Of a DNA stretch of 64,000 nucleotides, positions 9,612-17,688 are shown piece by piece; the first letter of the stretch is position 1; every line of letters starts with the position of its first letter. The translations under genes were made by a program, and so were the position numbers. Source of the stretch: Comamonas composti DSM 21721. GTDB taxonomy: Bacteria > Pseudomonadota > Gammaproteobacteria > Burkholderiales > Burkholderiaceae_C. The stretch is taken from assembly GCF_000429845.1 (NCBI RefSeq), contig NZ_AUCQ01000012.1:124001-188000 (forward strand), in the 5' to 3' direction. The notes under the pieces were generated by a model. It was not told the origin of the DNA. It worked only from the letters and a program-made list of their open reading frames with translations, and searched no databases.

Positions 9612-10916
9612 ATGACAGAGCCAACCATAACCTGCCCAAACTGTAAGACTAAAATTCGCCTCACAGAATCTCTTGCGGCGCCTTTAATAGATGCGACGCG
9701 AAAGCAGTATGAGCAGAGAATTGCGCAGAAAGATGAGGATGTCGCCAAACGCGAAAGTGCCATTCGGGAAAGAGAACGGCAGGTGATAGAAGCCAAGCGA
9801 TCCCTTGACGAGCAAGTCGCCGATCAAGTAGCCGTACAACTAAAAACTGAACGGGAACGGGTTGTCTCAGAGGAAGCGAGGAAGGCGAAGCTTGCGGCCG
9901 CATCAGAGATTGATGCAAAAACTCGGGAATTGATAGAGCTTCAAGAGGTTCTAAAGATTCGCGACGAAAAATTGGCAGAGGCGCAAAAGACGCAAGTCGA
10001 ATTGATAAAGAAGCAGCGCGAACTTGATGATGCCAAGCGAGAATTAGAGCTAACCGTCGAAAAGCGTGTTCAGGACGGGTTGGACGACGTGCGTGCCGCA
10101 GCGAGGCGCGATGCCGAAGATGGTCTGAAGCTGAGAATTTCGGAGAAAGATCAGACTATTGCCTCGATGCAGAAGAAAATTGAAGAGTTGAAACAGAAAG
10201 CAGAGCAAGGCTCTCAACAATTGCAAGGAGAAGTCCAAGAGATGGACTTGGAAAACCTTCTTCGCGCAAAGTTTCCGTTTGATTCTATTGAGCCCGTCGC
10301 AAAAGGAGAATACGGCGGCGACGTGCTTCAGCGTGTTGTAAGCCAAGCAGGACAGCCTAGCGGAGAAATTTTGTGGGAATCAAAACGCACGAAGAACTGG
10401 AGCGATGGTTGGCTCTCCAAGCTGCGCGATGATCAGAGAGTGGCGAAAGCGGAGATTTCTGTGCTTGTTAGTCAGGTACTCCCCAAGGGCGTAGAGACCT
10501 TTGACGTCATTGATGGGGTTTGGATCACCAGTCCGCGTACCGTTATCCCTGTCGCCACCATTTTGCGTCATACGTTGCTGCAAGTGAGTTTGGTCAGGCA
10601 GTCCAATGAGGGGCAGCAGACGAAAACGGAGATGGTCTACCAATATCTAACGGGGCCACGATTTCGTCACCGCGTAGAAGCGATTGTTGAAGCATTCTCG
10701 TCAATGCGGGATGATCTCGACAGAGAGCGAAAAGCCATCATGAAGCAGTGGGCCAAGCGTGAGGAGCAGATTGAGCGCGTCATGGGAGCTACGGTAGGGA
10801 TGTACGGTGATCTGCAAGGCATTGCGGGTAGATCGTTGCAGGAAATTGAAGGATTGAGTCTGGCGGCATTGCCAGGGCCAGACAGTGAAAAGCAAGGAGA
10901 TGATGAGCGTGAATGA
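9612..10916 (+). CDS. DUF2130 protein, PD-(D/E)XK nuclease-like with coiled coil
   Basis: A 434-residue protein matching the DUF2130 family. The N-terminus has a CPNCKTKI zinc-knuckle-like segment (only one Cys pair, residues 8-11), followed by a charged coiled coil over about residues 30-205. The conserved C-terminal domain reads GGDVLQRVV, then GEILWESKRTKNWSDGWL. Asp237 and Glu256-Ser-Lys258 fit a PD-(D/E)XK metal site, so a nuclease is likely. It lies first in an operon with SIR2 and HerA genes, and its stop overlaps the SIR2 start. DUF2130 proteins are found widely and their role is not established. A defence role here is inferred from context. Confidence 0.75.
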   Translation: MTEPTITCPNCKTKIRLTESLAAPLIDATRKQYEQRIAQKDEDVAKRESAIRERERQVIEAKRSLDEQVADQVAVQLKTERERVVSEEARKAKLAAASEIDAKTRELIELQEVLKIRDEKLAEAQKTQVELIKKQRELDDAKRELELTVEKRVQDGLDDVRAAARRDAEDGLKLRISEKDQTIASMQKKIEELKQKAEQGSQQLQGEVQEMDLENLLRAKFPFDSIEPVAKGEYGGDVLQRVVSQAGQPSGEILWESKRTKNWSDGWLSKLRDDQRVAKAEISVLVSQVLPKGVETFDVIDGVWITSPRTVIPVATILRHTLLQVSLVRQSNEGQQTKTEMVYQYLTGPRFRHRVEAIVEAFSSMRDDLDRERKAIMKQWAKREEQIERVMGATVGMYGDLQGIAGRSLQEIEGLSLAALPGPDSEKQGDDERE

Positions 10917-12249
10917 AAAATCAAATACCACCTCAGTTTCGCCGGAGGCTCCTGCCCCTGTGGCAGCAGTGGTGACGTCAACGCAGCCCCTGTTGAACCT
11001 GCCTGTAATTCATGATGCGGCGCAGCAAGCGCGAAATCTTAGGCAAGTGCTTCAAGACGACAAGCAGCGCATTGGCTGTTTTGTCGGCGCTGGCTGCCCG
11101 CTCGGAGTCTATGACGCTGCTGGTGAGAAAAGCATCACGCTCATCCCCGCCATAGTTGAGTTAACAGCACGAATCACGGCGGGGCTTTCGAATAGTGATC
11201 AAGAGGCTGGTTCAAAATCAAAATACAAAGAGCATTGGGATGCCTTGTGTGCCGAGTGCAAGGAGGACGGCAATAAAGAGCCAACGGTTGAGGACATCTT
11301 GACTGAGCTGCGCACTTTAGCAAGTCGACGGGGGAATGCGTCGGTCTTGGGGATGACGAAGACGGAATTGAATAATTTGGATGAGAAGATCTGCACGCTG
11401 ATTGCGGGCGAAGTGAGGAAGACCCTTCCCGAATACCGAAATGCATACAATCGTTTTGCATCCTGGATCGGGGGAGTAAATAGAGGCTCTCCAGTCGAGA
11501 TATTCACACCAAATTACGATGTTCTGTTCGAGCAAGCATTTGAGCAACATCCAATCCCTCACTTCGACGGATTTGTGGGCTCCCATAAGCCGTGGTTCGA
11601 TCTGGCTTCTATTGAGCATGATGCTATTCCTCCCCGGTGGACAAGACTATGGAAGCTTCATGGCTCCATCAATTGGGAAAAAAACGAGGAAACCGTCAAC
11701 GGCTCGAAAATTTCCCGTGTTGTTCGCGTGACACGCGAGGCTGCGGATGGCAAGGTGATGATTTATCCATCACATCTGAAATATGATCAAAGCCGGCGTA
11801 TGCCGTATCTTGCGATGCTGGATCGCTTGCGAGCCTTTTTCCATGGAAAGGATGCCCCGAGACTTGTGGTTTGCGGATACTCGTTCCTCGACGATCACCT
11901 AAACGAGGTCCTCCTTGATGGTTTGCGCGGCAATCGAAATGCTCAGTGTTTCGCGCTCATGTACTCAGGAATAGATCAACACAAACGAGTGGTTGAATAT
12001 GCGAGGAAACAGAGCAACCTGACCGTTCTCGCCTGGGATGGGGCTGTGGTTGGGACCCGACTTGGACGATATCGCCCAGGAACCACAGGCGGGAGCGAAC
12101 ACCAGCCCTGGTTGACGGAAGTAGAGGTGGGTGACGGCGAAGTCAAAGAACTTCAGCCCAGAAGCCGTCTTGGCGACTTTCACTATTTTGGACTGTTCCT
12201 AGAGCAGTTGTGTGGCGGGGGAAATGCTGATGCACAACTCACATATTAA
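10903..12249 (+). CDS. SIR2-family NADase-like protein (SIR2-HerA defence)
   Basis: A SIR2-like protein of about 448 residues. Visible motifs are the nucleotide-binding GAG in CFVGAGCPLGV (residues 62-64), FTPNYD with Asn204, KLHGSINW with His253, and GYSFLDD near the C-terminus. Asn and His at these places are the NADase catalytic pair in bacterial defence SIR2 proteins. Together with a HerA partner such proteins form a known anti-phage system that depletes NAD+. The start is uncertain: AAGGAG at 10894-10899 could serve ATG 10903 or GTG 10909, and ATG 10900 is also in frame. It overlaps the DUF2130 gene upstream and the HerA gene downstream. The first 40 residues look disordered. Confidence 0.85.
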   Translation: MSVNEKSNTTSVSPEAPAPVAAVVTSTQPLLNLPVIHDAAQQARNLRQVLQDDKQRIGCFVGAGCPLGVYDAAGEKSITLIPAIVELTARITAGLSNSDQEAGSKSKYKEHWDALCAECKEDGNKEPTVEDILTELRTLASRRGNASVLGMTKTELNNLDEKICTLIAGEVRKTLPEYRNAYNRFASWIGGVNRGSPVEIFTPNYDVLFEQAFEQHPIPHFDGFVGSHKPWFDLASIEHDAIPPRWTRLWKLHGSINWEKNEETVNGSKISRVVRVTREAADGKVMIYPSHLKYDQSRRMPYLAMLDRLRAFFHGKDAPRLVVCGYSFLDDHLNEVLLDGLRGNRNAQCFALMYSGIDQHKRVVEYARKQSNLTVLAWDGAVVGTRLGRYRPGTTGGSEHQPWLTEVEVGDGEVKELQPRSRLGDFHYFGLFLEQLCGGGNADAQLTY

Positions 12250-14125
12250 CCCTGACCCTTCTCGACTTGGAACCGTCGAGGATGTCAATGGTTCCAGCGT
12301 GAGCGTGAAGCTTTCCGAGAATACGCCAGGAGGCCTGCTATTCGTTAATGGGGAGGCATATAGGGTTGGCCAGGTTGGCGGATTTGTCAGAATCCCGTCT
12401 GGCTACGTCGATCTTTATGGCGTGATATCCCAGGTCGGTGCCGGTGCTGCGCCTGGTCCAGCCGAGCTTGTGCCCCAGTTTGGCAATCGATGGCTTAGAG
12501 TGGAGCTTGTTGGGCAAGGGCGGCGAGGAACCAAGTTCGAGCGAGGTATTGCTCAATATCCGTCTATTGGTGATTCAGTTCACGTTGTCACCGAATCTGA
12601 CTTAAAGACCGTATACGCCCCTGGTGATGATGATGGATATGTGGCAGTGGGGCGCGTCGCAAGTGCAGAGTCGATTCGCGCATACCTAGACATGAATCGT
12701 CTTGTCACTCGCCACTCGGCTATCGTTGGTAGTACAGGGTCGGGTAAATCAAACGCGGTTGCCAACATCTTAGGCGCAGTCTCTGATCGATCACGCTTCC
12801 AAGCAGCCCGCGTAGTGTTATTTGATCTTCACGGAGAGTATGCAAAGGCGTTTGGCGATCAAGCTCGCGTTTTTAGAGTAGGTGCGGATCAAACAGCAGG
12901 CGAAATGGAGTTGCATATCCCCTTCTGGGCGCTTACTGCAGAGGAATTTATTTCCATTTCAATGGGCGCTGTAACAGGGACGCAGTTAGTCCTGCTACAG
13001 GAGAAATTGCTAGCCAGCAAGCGTGCATCAAAGACTGGCGGCGTCCCTCATGGGTTACCCGAAATAAACGTTACGATCGATACGCCACTGCCATTTTCTG
13101 TTTATCAGCTCTGGCATGATTTGTATTCTCTCCACTGCGCCAGTCATTCTGTTAGCAGGAATCAGAATCAAACAGAAGCAACGCGCACCTATCAAGAGGA
13201 TGGTGCCCCACCGGTCAAACAGATAGGCAATGCAGATCTTTTGGTTCGTCCGAAGTTTAGGCCGCTCAAGGATGAAAAAAATGATGCGGATAAAGTTTAC
13301 GCGGGGCTCTACAGCGACTTGCCTCGTACGCATCTTGATAGCCTCGAAAGTAAACTTCGGGACCCACGCATGCAATTCTTGTTTCGTCCAGGTCAGTGGG
13401 CGCCGGACAAGGATGGTGTAACTGCAGCTGACCTCGATGCATTACTAGAGTCATGGATAGGTGCGGATACACCTATTTCAGTATTCGATTTGTCTGGCAT
13501 TCCAACGGCGGTAGTCGACGATTTGGTTGGGGCCGTTCTGCGGATTCTCTACGACTCTCTATTTTGGGGGCGATTGAAGCAGGAAGGAGGTCGGAAGCGC
13601 CCCCTTCTGGCAGTCCTCGAAGAGGCTCATGTGTATTTGGGAGCCCAGTCGAAGAACCGCGCTTCCATTGCAGCCAAGCGCATTGCGAAAGAAGGTCGGA
13701 AATATGGCGTTGGCTTAATGCTTGTCAGCCAACGACCATCCGAAGTCGATACCACGATACTCTCGCAATGCGGAACCGTAGTAGCGTTGCGCTTGACCAA
13801 CGACTCAGACCGTTCCCAAGTCACTTCCTGTGCTTCTGACAACTTGAAAGGGTTATTCTCAATGTTGCCAGTTCTTCGCACAGGAGAGGCGCTAATCGTG
13901 GGTGAGGCTGTTAATATGCCAATCCGAGCGGTTATTGATCGACCGCCGGAGGGTAAGCGGCCAGAGAGCGATGACCCGGAAGTTGTAGTGCCAAAGGGCT
14001 CGGATGGTAAACGCATCAGGCAAGGCGGTTGGACCGAGCCTGTGCTCGGTGAAGATTACAAACCCCTTGTCGAGGCTTGGCGTAAGCAAGATCCACAGGC
14101 CGGAACAAACGTCGGCAATACTTAA
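12224..14125 (+). CDS. HerA-type hexameric ATPase/helicase (SIR2-HerA defence)
   Basis: A 633-residue HerA/FtsK-family ATPase. The N-terminal 70 residues form a HAS-barrel-like region. Walker A is GSTGSGKS at residues 169-176, followed by the HerA-type LFDLHGEY (Asp201), the Walker B LEEAHVY at residues 465-471, and the sensor-like VSQRPSEVD segment. HerA proteins form DNA-translocating hexamers, and in SIR2-HerA systems the hexamer assembles with SIR2 subunits. ATG 12224 is preferred because the upstream GTG (12212) lies inside the SIR2 gene and GGGGGA precedes the ATG. The gene overlaps SIR2 by 26 bases, which suggests coupling. An insertion around residues 290-370 has no family match I recognise. 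Confidence 0.88.
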   Translation: MLMHNSHINPDPSRLGTVEDVNGSSVSVKLSENTPGGLLFVNGEAYRVGQVGGFVRIPSGYVDLYGVISQVGAGAAPGPAELVPQFGNRWLRVELVGQGRRGTKFERGIAQYPSIGDSVHVVTESDLKTVYAPGDDDGYVAVGRVASAESIRAYLDMNRLVTRHSAIVGSTGSGKSNAVANILGAVSDRSRFQAARVVLFDLHGEYAKAFGDQARVFRVGADQTAGEMELHIPFWALTAEEFISISMGAVTGTQLVLLQEKLLASKRASKTGGVPHGLPEINVTIDTPLPFSVYQLWHDLYSLHCASHSVSRNQNQTEATRTYQEDGAPPVKQIGNADLLVRPKFRPLKDEKNDADKVYAGLYSDLPRTHLDSLESKLRDPRMQFLFRPGQWAPDKDGVTAADLDALLESWIGADTPISVFDLSGIPTAVVDDLVGAVLRILYDSLFWGRLKQEGGRKRPLLAVLEEAHVYLGAQSKNRASIAAKRIAKEGRKYGVGLMLVSQRPSEVDTTILSQCGTVVALRLTNDSDRSQVTSCASDNLKGLFSMLPVLRTGEALIVGEAVNMPIRAVIDRPPEGKRPESDDPEVVVPKGSDGKRIRQGGWTEPVLGEDYKPLVEAWRKQDPQAGTNVGNT

Positions 14126-14140
14126 CCTAGGAGACTCTCC

Positions 14141-14350
14141 ATGGAGCGCACCCCTGTTAGTTCAAGCAATGTCAGCTCAATTGGCTACGACGCGGATAGC
14201 CAGACTCTCGAAGTTGAATTCAACAATGGTGCCGTGTATCAATACTCGGGTGTTCCCGAGTACGAGTATGACGGGCTCATGAATGCTGACTCCAAAGGGA
14301 AGTATTTGCATTCGAATGTCAAGAATCGGTACTCCTTTTCGAAGCTGTAG
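14141..14350 (+). CDS. KTSC domain small protein
   Basis: A 69-residue protein made of a single KTSC domain: SSNVSSIGYDADSQTLEVEF, then YQYSGVPEYEYDGLM and KGKYLHSNVKNRY. The family is named for a lysyl-tRNA-synthetase-like segment and its function is not known. An AGGAG ribosome site precedes the ATG, and it follows the HerA gene by 15 bases, so it is very likely the fourth gene of the same operon. Its last 32 bases overlap the 3' end of the convergent DUF1016 gene. It might be a small accessory or control subunit of the SIR2-HerA module, which is only inferred from position. Confidence 0.75.
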   Translation: MERTPVSSSNVSSIGYDADSQTLEVEFNNGAVYQYSGVPEYEYDGLMNADSKGKYLHSNVKNRYSFSKL

Positions 14351-15416
14351 ATTGCGCCTCGCCAGCGGCGCGTTGCTCGATCTGCAACCGGGCCCGCTGC
14401 GTTGCCTGATGTAGCCGTTCCACCAACATCGCACGCGGCGGCAAGGTGGTCAGGTACTCGGCAACGTGGATGCCCGATTTGTCCAGTTCCAGCAGTTCGA
14501 TCTGTTCGGACTTCTTGCCGGTGCAGAGGATGATGCCCAACGGCGCGGCTTCCTCTCGCTCCCGCTCGAATTTGTCGAGCCAGCGCAAATAGAGCTCCAT
14601 CTGCCCCTTGTAGGCTGCCTTGAACTCGCCGACCTTCAATTCGACCGCCACCAGTCGGCGCAGCTTGCGGTTGTAGAACAGCAGGTCGAGGTGAAAATCC
14701 TCGCCGTCGATCTGGATACGCTTCTGCCGGGCCACGAAACTGAAGCCACCGCCCAGCTCCAGCAGAAAGGATTCCATTTCGCGGATGATCGCCGCCTCCA
14801 AGTCGCCTTCTTGCCAGGTGTCCCGCAGGCCGAGGAAATCGAGGATGTACGGGTCGCGCATGACCAAGGCAGGCGACATGCGCTGCGCATCGCGCATCGT
14901 CGCCAGTTCCTGCGCGATCGTCTCGCCCGGCTTCTTGGACAGCGCCGTGCGTTCGTAGAGCATCGAGTCGATGCGCTCGCGCAGCGTCCGCACGCTCCAG
15001 CGTTCGGCGCTCGCCATCTGCGCGTAGTAGTCCCGCTGGAGCGGGTCTTTCAGCGGCATCAGCGCGATGAAGTGCGTCCAACTCAATTCTCGTATCAATG
15101 ATACGAGAATCTGCTCGTCGGGGAAGGTGACCGCGAACTGCACCATGCGGCGCAGGTTCTGCTCGGCAAAACTGCTGCCGTACTCCCGCACCAACTGCGC
15201 CGCCAGGGTCGGCAACACTTCCTTGCCATAGGCGCCGCGGCGCCCGTCCAAGACTTGCGTGTGGATGCGCTGGCCGATGCGCCAATAGAGCATCGTCAAC
15301 TCGCTGTTCACCGTTGAGGCGGCGCGCTTTCGCGCCACCTCGATCAGTGCCCGAATTTCGCCCAGCAGCGCTGATGGTGCTGCAGACGGTGCCCCTGGCG
15401 TTTTGCGCGGGGTCAT
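14319..15416 (-). CDS. DUF1016/YhcG-family PD-(D/E)XK protein
   Basis: A 365-residue protein with the two-part YhcG layout: an N-terminal DUF1016_N helical domain (residues 15-150, with LYWRIGQRI and ELSWTHFI) and a C-terminal nuclease-like domain. The PD-(D/E)XK residues are seen as Asp244 in FHLDLLFYNR and Glu259-Leu-Lys261 in VAVELKVGEFK, so the site looks intact. YhcG-type genes often sit on mobile elements near restriction systems. The start overlaps the integrase stop by ATGA, so the two are co-expressed. The 3' end overlaps the convergent KTSC gene. The tail after residue 345 is low complexity. The role is unknown; defence or element maintenance are both possible. Confidence 0.82.
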   Translation of the reverse strand: MTPRKTPGAPSAAPSALLGEIRALIEVARKRAASTVNSELTMLYWRIGQRIHTQVLDGRRGAYGKEVLPTLAAQLVREYGSSFAEQNLRRMVQFAVTFPDEQILVSLIRELSWTHFIALMPLKDPLQRDYYAQMASAERWSVRTLRERIDSMLYERTALSKKPGETIAQELATMRDAQRMSPALVMRDPYILDFLGLRDTWQEGDLEAAIIREMESFLLELGGGFSFVARQKRIQIDGEDFHLDLLFYNRKLRRLVAVELKVGEFKAAYKGQMELYLRWLDKFEREREEAAPLGIILCTGKKSEQIELLELDKSGIHVAEYLTTLPPRAMLVERLHQATQRARLQIEQRAAGEAQSTASKRSTDS

Positions 15417-16618
15417 GCCGCTACTCCCTCGGCCTGTCTTGCTCCGGTGATGGTCTTGCGCCGGTTCGCCACCAACTCGGCTGCTTCCCGCACCGGCTTG
15501 TCCTCGGTGTGGACATAGCGCATGAACATCGCCACGGTCTTGTGTGCCGTCAACGCCATACCGACCTTGACCGGGATGCCCGAGTTGGCGATGTCGGTCG
15601 CCGAGCGGTGGCGAATGCCATGCGTACCTACATGGCTAACACCTGCACGCTTGAGGATGCGGGTCCAGCCGCTGTAGTACTCGCCCGTGGTCATGTGCTG
15701 TCCCGGGTGATTCGGCGAGGGGAGCACATGCGTGCAACCGTGTTGGCGAGGCGCGGTGGACAGCAGCCGGTGGGCCTCTTCGCTCAAAGGCTTGGACATG
15801 CCACCGGTCTTGCTGTCGGGCCAGACTACGCGCCGGTTCTCCAGATCCACCCAGTCCCACTGGAGCGTGATGATCTCGGAGCGGCGACCAGCGAACTCGA
15901 ACTGCAGCCGAATGGCTAGAGGAAGGATCGCATGATCCAAACCCAGGCCATCGGTTTCTAGGAAGTCGAGGTAGCGGAACAGTTTGCCCATCTCGTCATC
16001 GCTGATGAGGTGAGTGGCCTTGCCGTTGGGGTACATCGGGACGTGGCGGCACGGGTTGGTGCCGTCGGACCGGTAGCCCCAGACCTCTGCCAGGTTGAAC
16101 ATTTTTCGCATCACACTGAAAGCGCGGTTCGCTTCGGCCGGCTTGTGGGCCATCTTCTTCATTGCCGTGGCCACGTCCGGCCGCTTCACGTCCTGGACCT
16201 TCATGCGGCCCATCATCGGGACGATGCAGCGGTCGATGACGGCCTGGTACCCGCGCTGGGTGCTGGGCTTGTTGCGCTGCTTGGAGTGATCCTCCATGAA
16301 CTTCTCGCACAGTTCCTTGACCGTCGGAGCGGCGCGAGCTGCCGCCTTGGCCGCGCTAGGATCGCCTCCCCGGCGCACTTCAGCCAGCCATTCCTGGGCT
16401 AGCGAGCGGGCCTGCTCGACGGTCAATTCCCCGTAGACGCCCAAGGCGGGCTTGCGGCGCTCGCTGGCGTTTGTGCGGTACTGGAGCATGAACACCTTGC
16501 GGCCGGCTGGAGTAACCTTGCACAGGAAGCCGGGCACCAGCGTGTCCCGAAGTTCGACGGCTAGGGCCTGAGGTTGTGCCGCATCGATTGCGGACTTTGT
16601 GAGCTTGATTTTTGCCAT
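15413..16618 (-). CDS. P4-type tyrosine site-specific integrase
   Basis: A 401-residue tyrosine recombinase of the P4/phage integrase family. An N-terminal DUF4102-like arm-binding domain (residues 1-90) is followed by a SAM-like core-binding domain (95-190) and the catalytic domain. The catalytic set is visible: Arg245 or Arg246 in FAGRRSEI, His333 and Arg336 in THGIRHRS, His359 in TAHKTV and the nucleophile Tyr368 in MRYVH. The start at MAKIKLTK is chosen because this is the usual family N-terminus; an upstream start would add 16 residues of poor quality. It marks the right end of the island and shares its message with the DUF1016 gene. Confidence 0.9.
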   Translation of the reverse strand: MAKIKLTKSAIDAAQPQALAVELRDTLVPGFLCKVTPAGRKVFMLQYRTNASERRKPALGVYGELTVEQARSLAQEWLAEVRRGGDPSAAKAAARAAPTVKELCEKFMEDHSKQRNKPSTQRGYQAVIDRCIVPMMGRMKVQDVKRPDVATAMKKMAHKPAEANRAFSVMRKMFNLAEVWGYRSDGTNPCRHVPMYPNGKATHLISDDEMGKLFRYLDFLETDGLGLDHAILPLAIRLQFEFAGRRSEIITLQWDWVDLENRRVVWPDSKTGGMSKPLSEEAHRLLSTAPRQHGCTHVLPSPNHPGQHMTTGEYYSGWTRILKRAGVSHVGTHGIRHRSATDIANSGIPVKVGMALTAHKTVAMFMRYVHTEDKPVREAAELVANRRKTITGARQAEGVAA

Positions 16619-16796
16619 GATGACTCCTTGGAAAGACCCGGTTTCCAGGGGCCACATGGGAGCCATGCGGGTGCAAGCCGGGTCAAGTTTCGGAAAGCAC
16701 CGGCATATGTTGAACTCGCCTAAGTGATTGATAAACCTTCTGTATCGGGCTTCAGCGTAGTCCAGCGAAGTTCGGTGCTGGCATCATGGTGAAATG
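16619..16796. promoter_or_regulatory. Integrase promoter and probable att region
   Basis: The sequence between the integrase start and the slmA terminator should hold the integrase promoter and one attachment site. It contains repeated short segments of similar make-up, for example TCCAGCGAAGTTCGG at 16760-16774 and GGTCAAGTTTCGG at 16681-16693, which could be arm-type binding sites. There is no tRNA gene here, so the element uses the 3' side of slmA rather than a tRNA end. The exact crossover cannot be fixed without the left junction. Confidence 0.35.
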
Positions 16797-16826
16797 AAAA
16801 AAGCCACCTGCATGACACAGGCGGCT
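16797..16826 (-). terminator. slmA rho-independent terminator
   Basis: On the minus strand a stem AGCCGCCTG / CAGGTGGCT (one G-U pair) with a seven-base loop is followed by a run of five or six T. It lies about 45 bases after the slmA stop and marks the last clear core-chromosome feature before the island. Confidence 0.8.
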
Positions 16827-16872
16827 CGCGCGCAGAGCTGCGGGCTCTGCAGGGAGGACAGGCGGTACGGGC

Positions 16873-17562
16873 CTAGATCATGAGCGCCAGGCTTGCGTCC
16901 AGGTGCTCGGTGGGCTGGCGCTTGAAGCCCGAGCGCGCATAGCGCTGCAAACGCCCCAGGGCAAAGGCCGTGAGCACGTTGGCCGCCACCTGGGCCTCGA
17001 CGCTGGGTGTGGCCGAGCCCAGGGCTCCGGCAGCCGGGCGCAGGCATTGGCGCAGCGTGGACTCGATGCGGTCGAAGAACTGGTTCATGCGGGCCTGCAG
17101 GCGCTCGTGCTCGAAGATGATGGCATCGCCCACCATGACGCGCACCATGCCGGGATTGCGCTCGCCGAACTGCAGCACCAGGGCGATCACGCGGCTGGCC
17201 TGGAGCCGGCCGTCGCCGGACTCGACCTCGGGATCGGCGATCTCCCGGCCCACGATCTGCTGCACCAGCGTGAACACCGACTGTTCGATGAAGTCGATCA
17301 GGCCCTCGAACATCTGGGCCTTGCTCGCGAAATGCCTGTAGAGCGCAGCTTCGCTGACGCCCAGGTGGGCAGCCAGTGCAGCCGTGGTGATGCGTTCGGC
17401 CCCGGGTTTTTCCAGCATGGCCGCCAGGGCCTGCAGGATTTGCTCGCGCCGTTCGCCGGGCTTGGGACGTTTGCGGGCGGGGGGTGTCGTGCTGACGGTC
17501 TCGTCAGCTGCGGTCTGGGTCTCAGCGGCGGAAGATGGTGACAAAACTTCGGTCTCAGGCAT
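16873..17562 (-). CDS. slmA: Nucleoid occlusion factor SlmA (TetR family)
   Basis: A TetR-fold DNA-binding protein of 229 residues. The helix-turn-helix is seen in GAERITTAALAAHLGVSEAALYRHFASKAQMF, typical of SlmA, followed by FEGLIDFIEQSVFTLVQQI. In Escherichia coli SlmA binds specific chromosomal sites and blocks FtsZ assembly over the nucleoid. Here an extended N-terminus of about 40 low-complexity residues precedes the DNA-binding domain. The start at MPETEV is preferred to a longer frame beginning at 17682 because the extra residues look non-coding. Its neighbourhood with argB is a common betaproteobacterial arrangement. It has its own terminator. Confidence 0.88.
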   Translation of the reverse strand: MPETEVLSPSSAAETQTAADETVSTTPPARKRPKPGERREQILQALAAMLEKPGAERITTAALAAHLGVSEAALYRHFASKAQMFEGLIDFIEQSVFTLVQQIVGREIADPEVESGDGRLQASRVIALVLQFGERNPGMVRVMVGDAIIFEHERLQARMNQFFDRIESTLRQCLRPAAGALGSATPSVEAQVAANVLTAFALGRLQRYARSGFKRQPTEHLDASLALMI

Positions 17563-17688
17563 AGGCAACTTACGATTTGCAAACAATTCTCTCACAGCCA
17601 TTGGATCTTGGCCTACACAAAACCGTTCACATGCGGCTATGCAAGGCCTTGGAACGCAGCCAGCCATGGGCCGCACATGCAACGCGCC

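Larger units (their letters stand above)
1..16790. mobile_element. Putative integrative defence island (left end unresolved)
   Basis: A tyrosine integrase sits at the right edge (15413-16618, minus) next to the 3' end and terminator of the core gene slmA. Everything to its left is accessory: a DUF1016 protein, a KTSC-HerA-SIR2-DUF2130 operon, a Wadjet operon and a HEPN protein. Base composition changes inside the island: sampled lines of jetC are near 58-60% GC while sampled lines of the HerA gene are near 45%, so it was probably built in steps. No tRNA is visible at the right edge. I found no direct repeat pairing the 16,620-16,790 region with bases 1-620, so the left att site is probably outside the window. 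Confidence 0.6.

Noticed and set aside
16619-16796. A defined att core for the island
   Set aside because: Short similar segments exist but no matching direct repeat was found in bases 1-620, so no core can be named.
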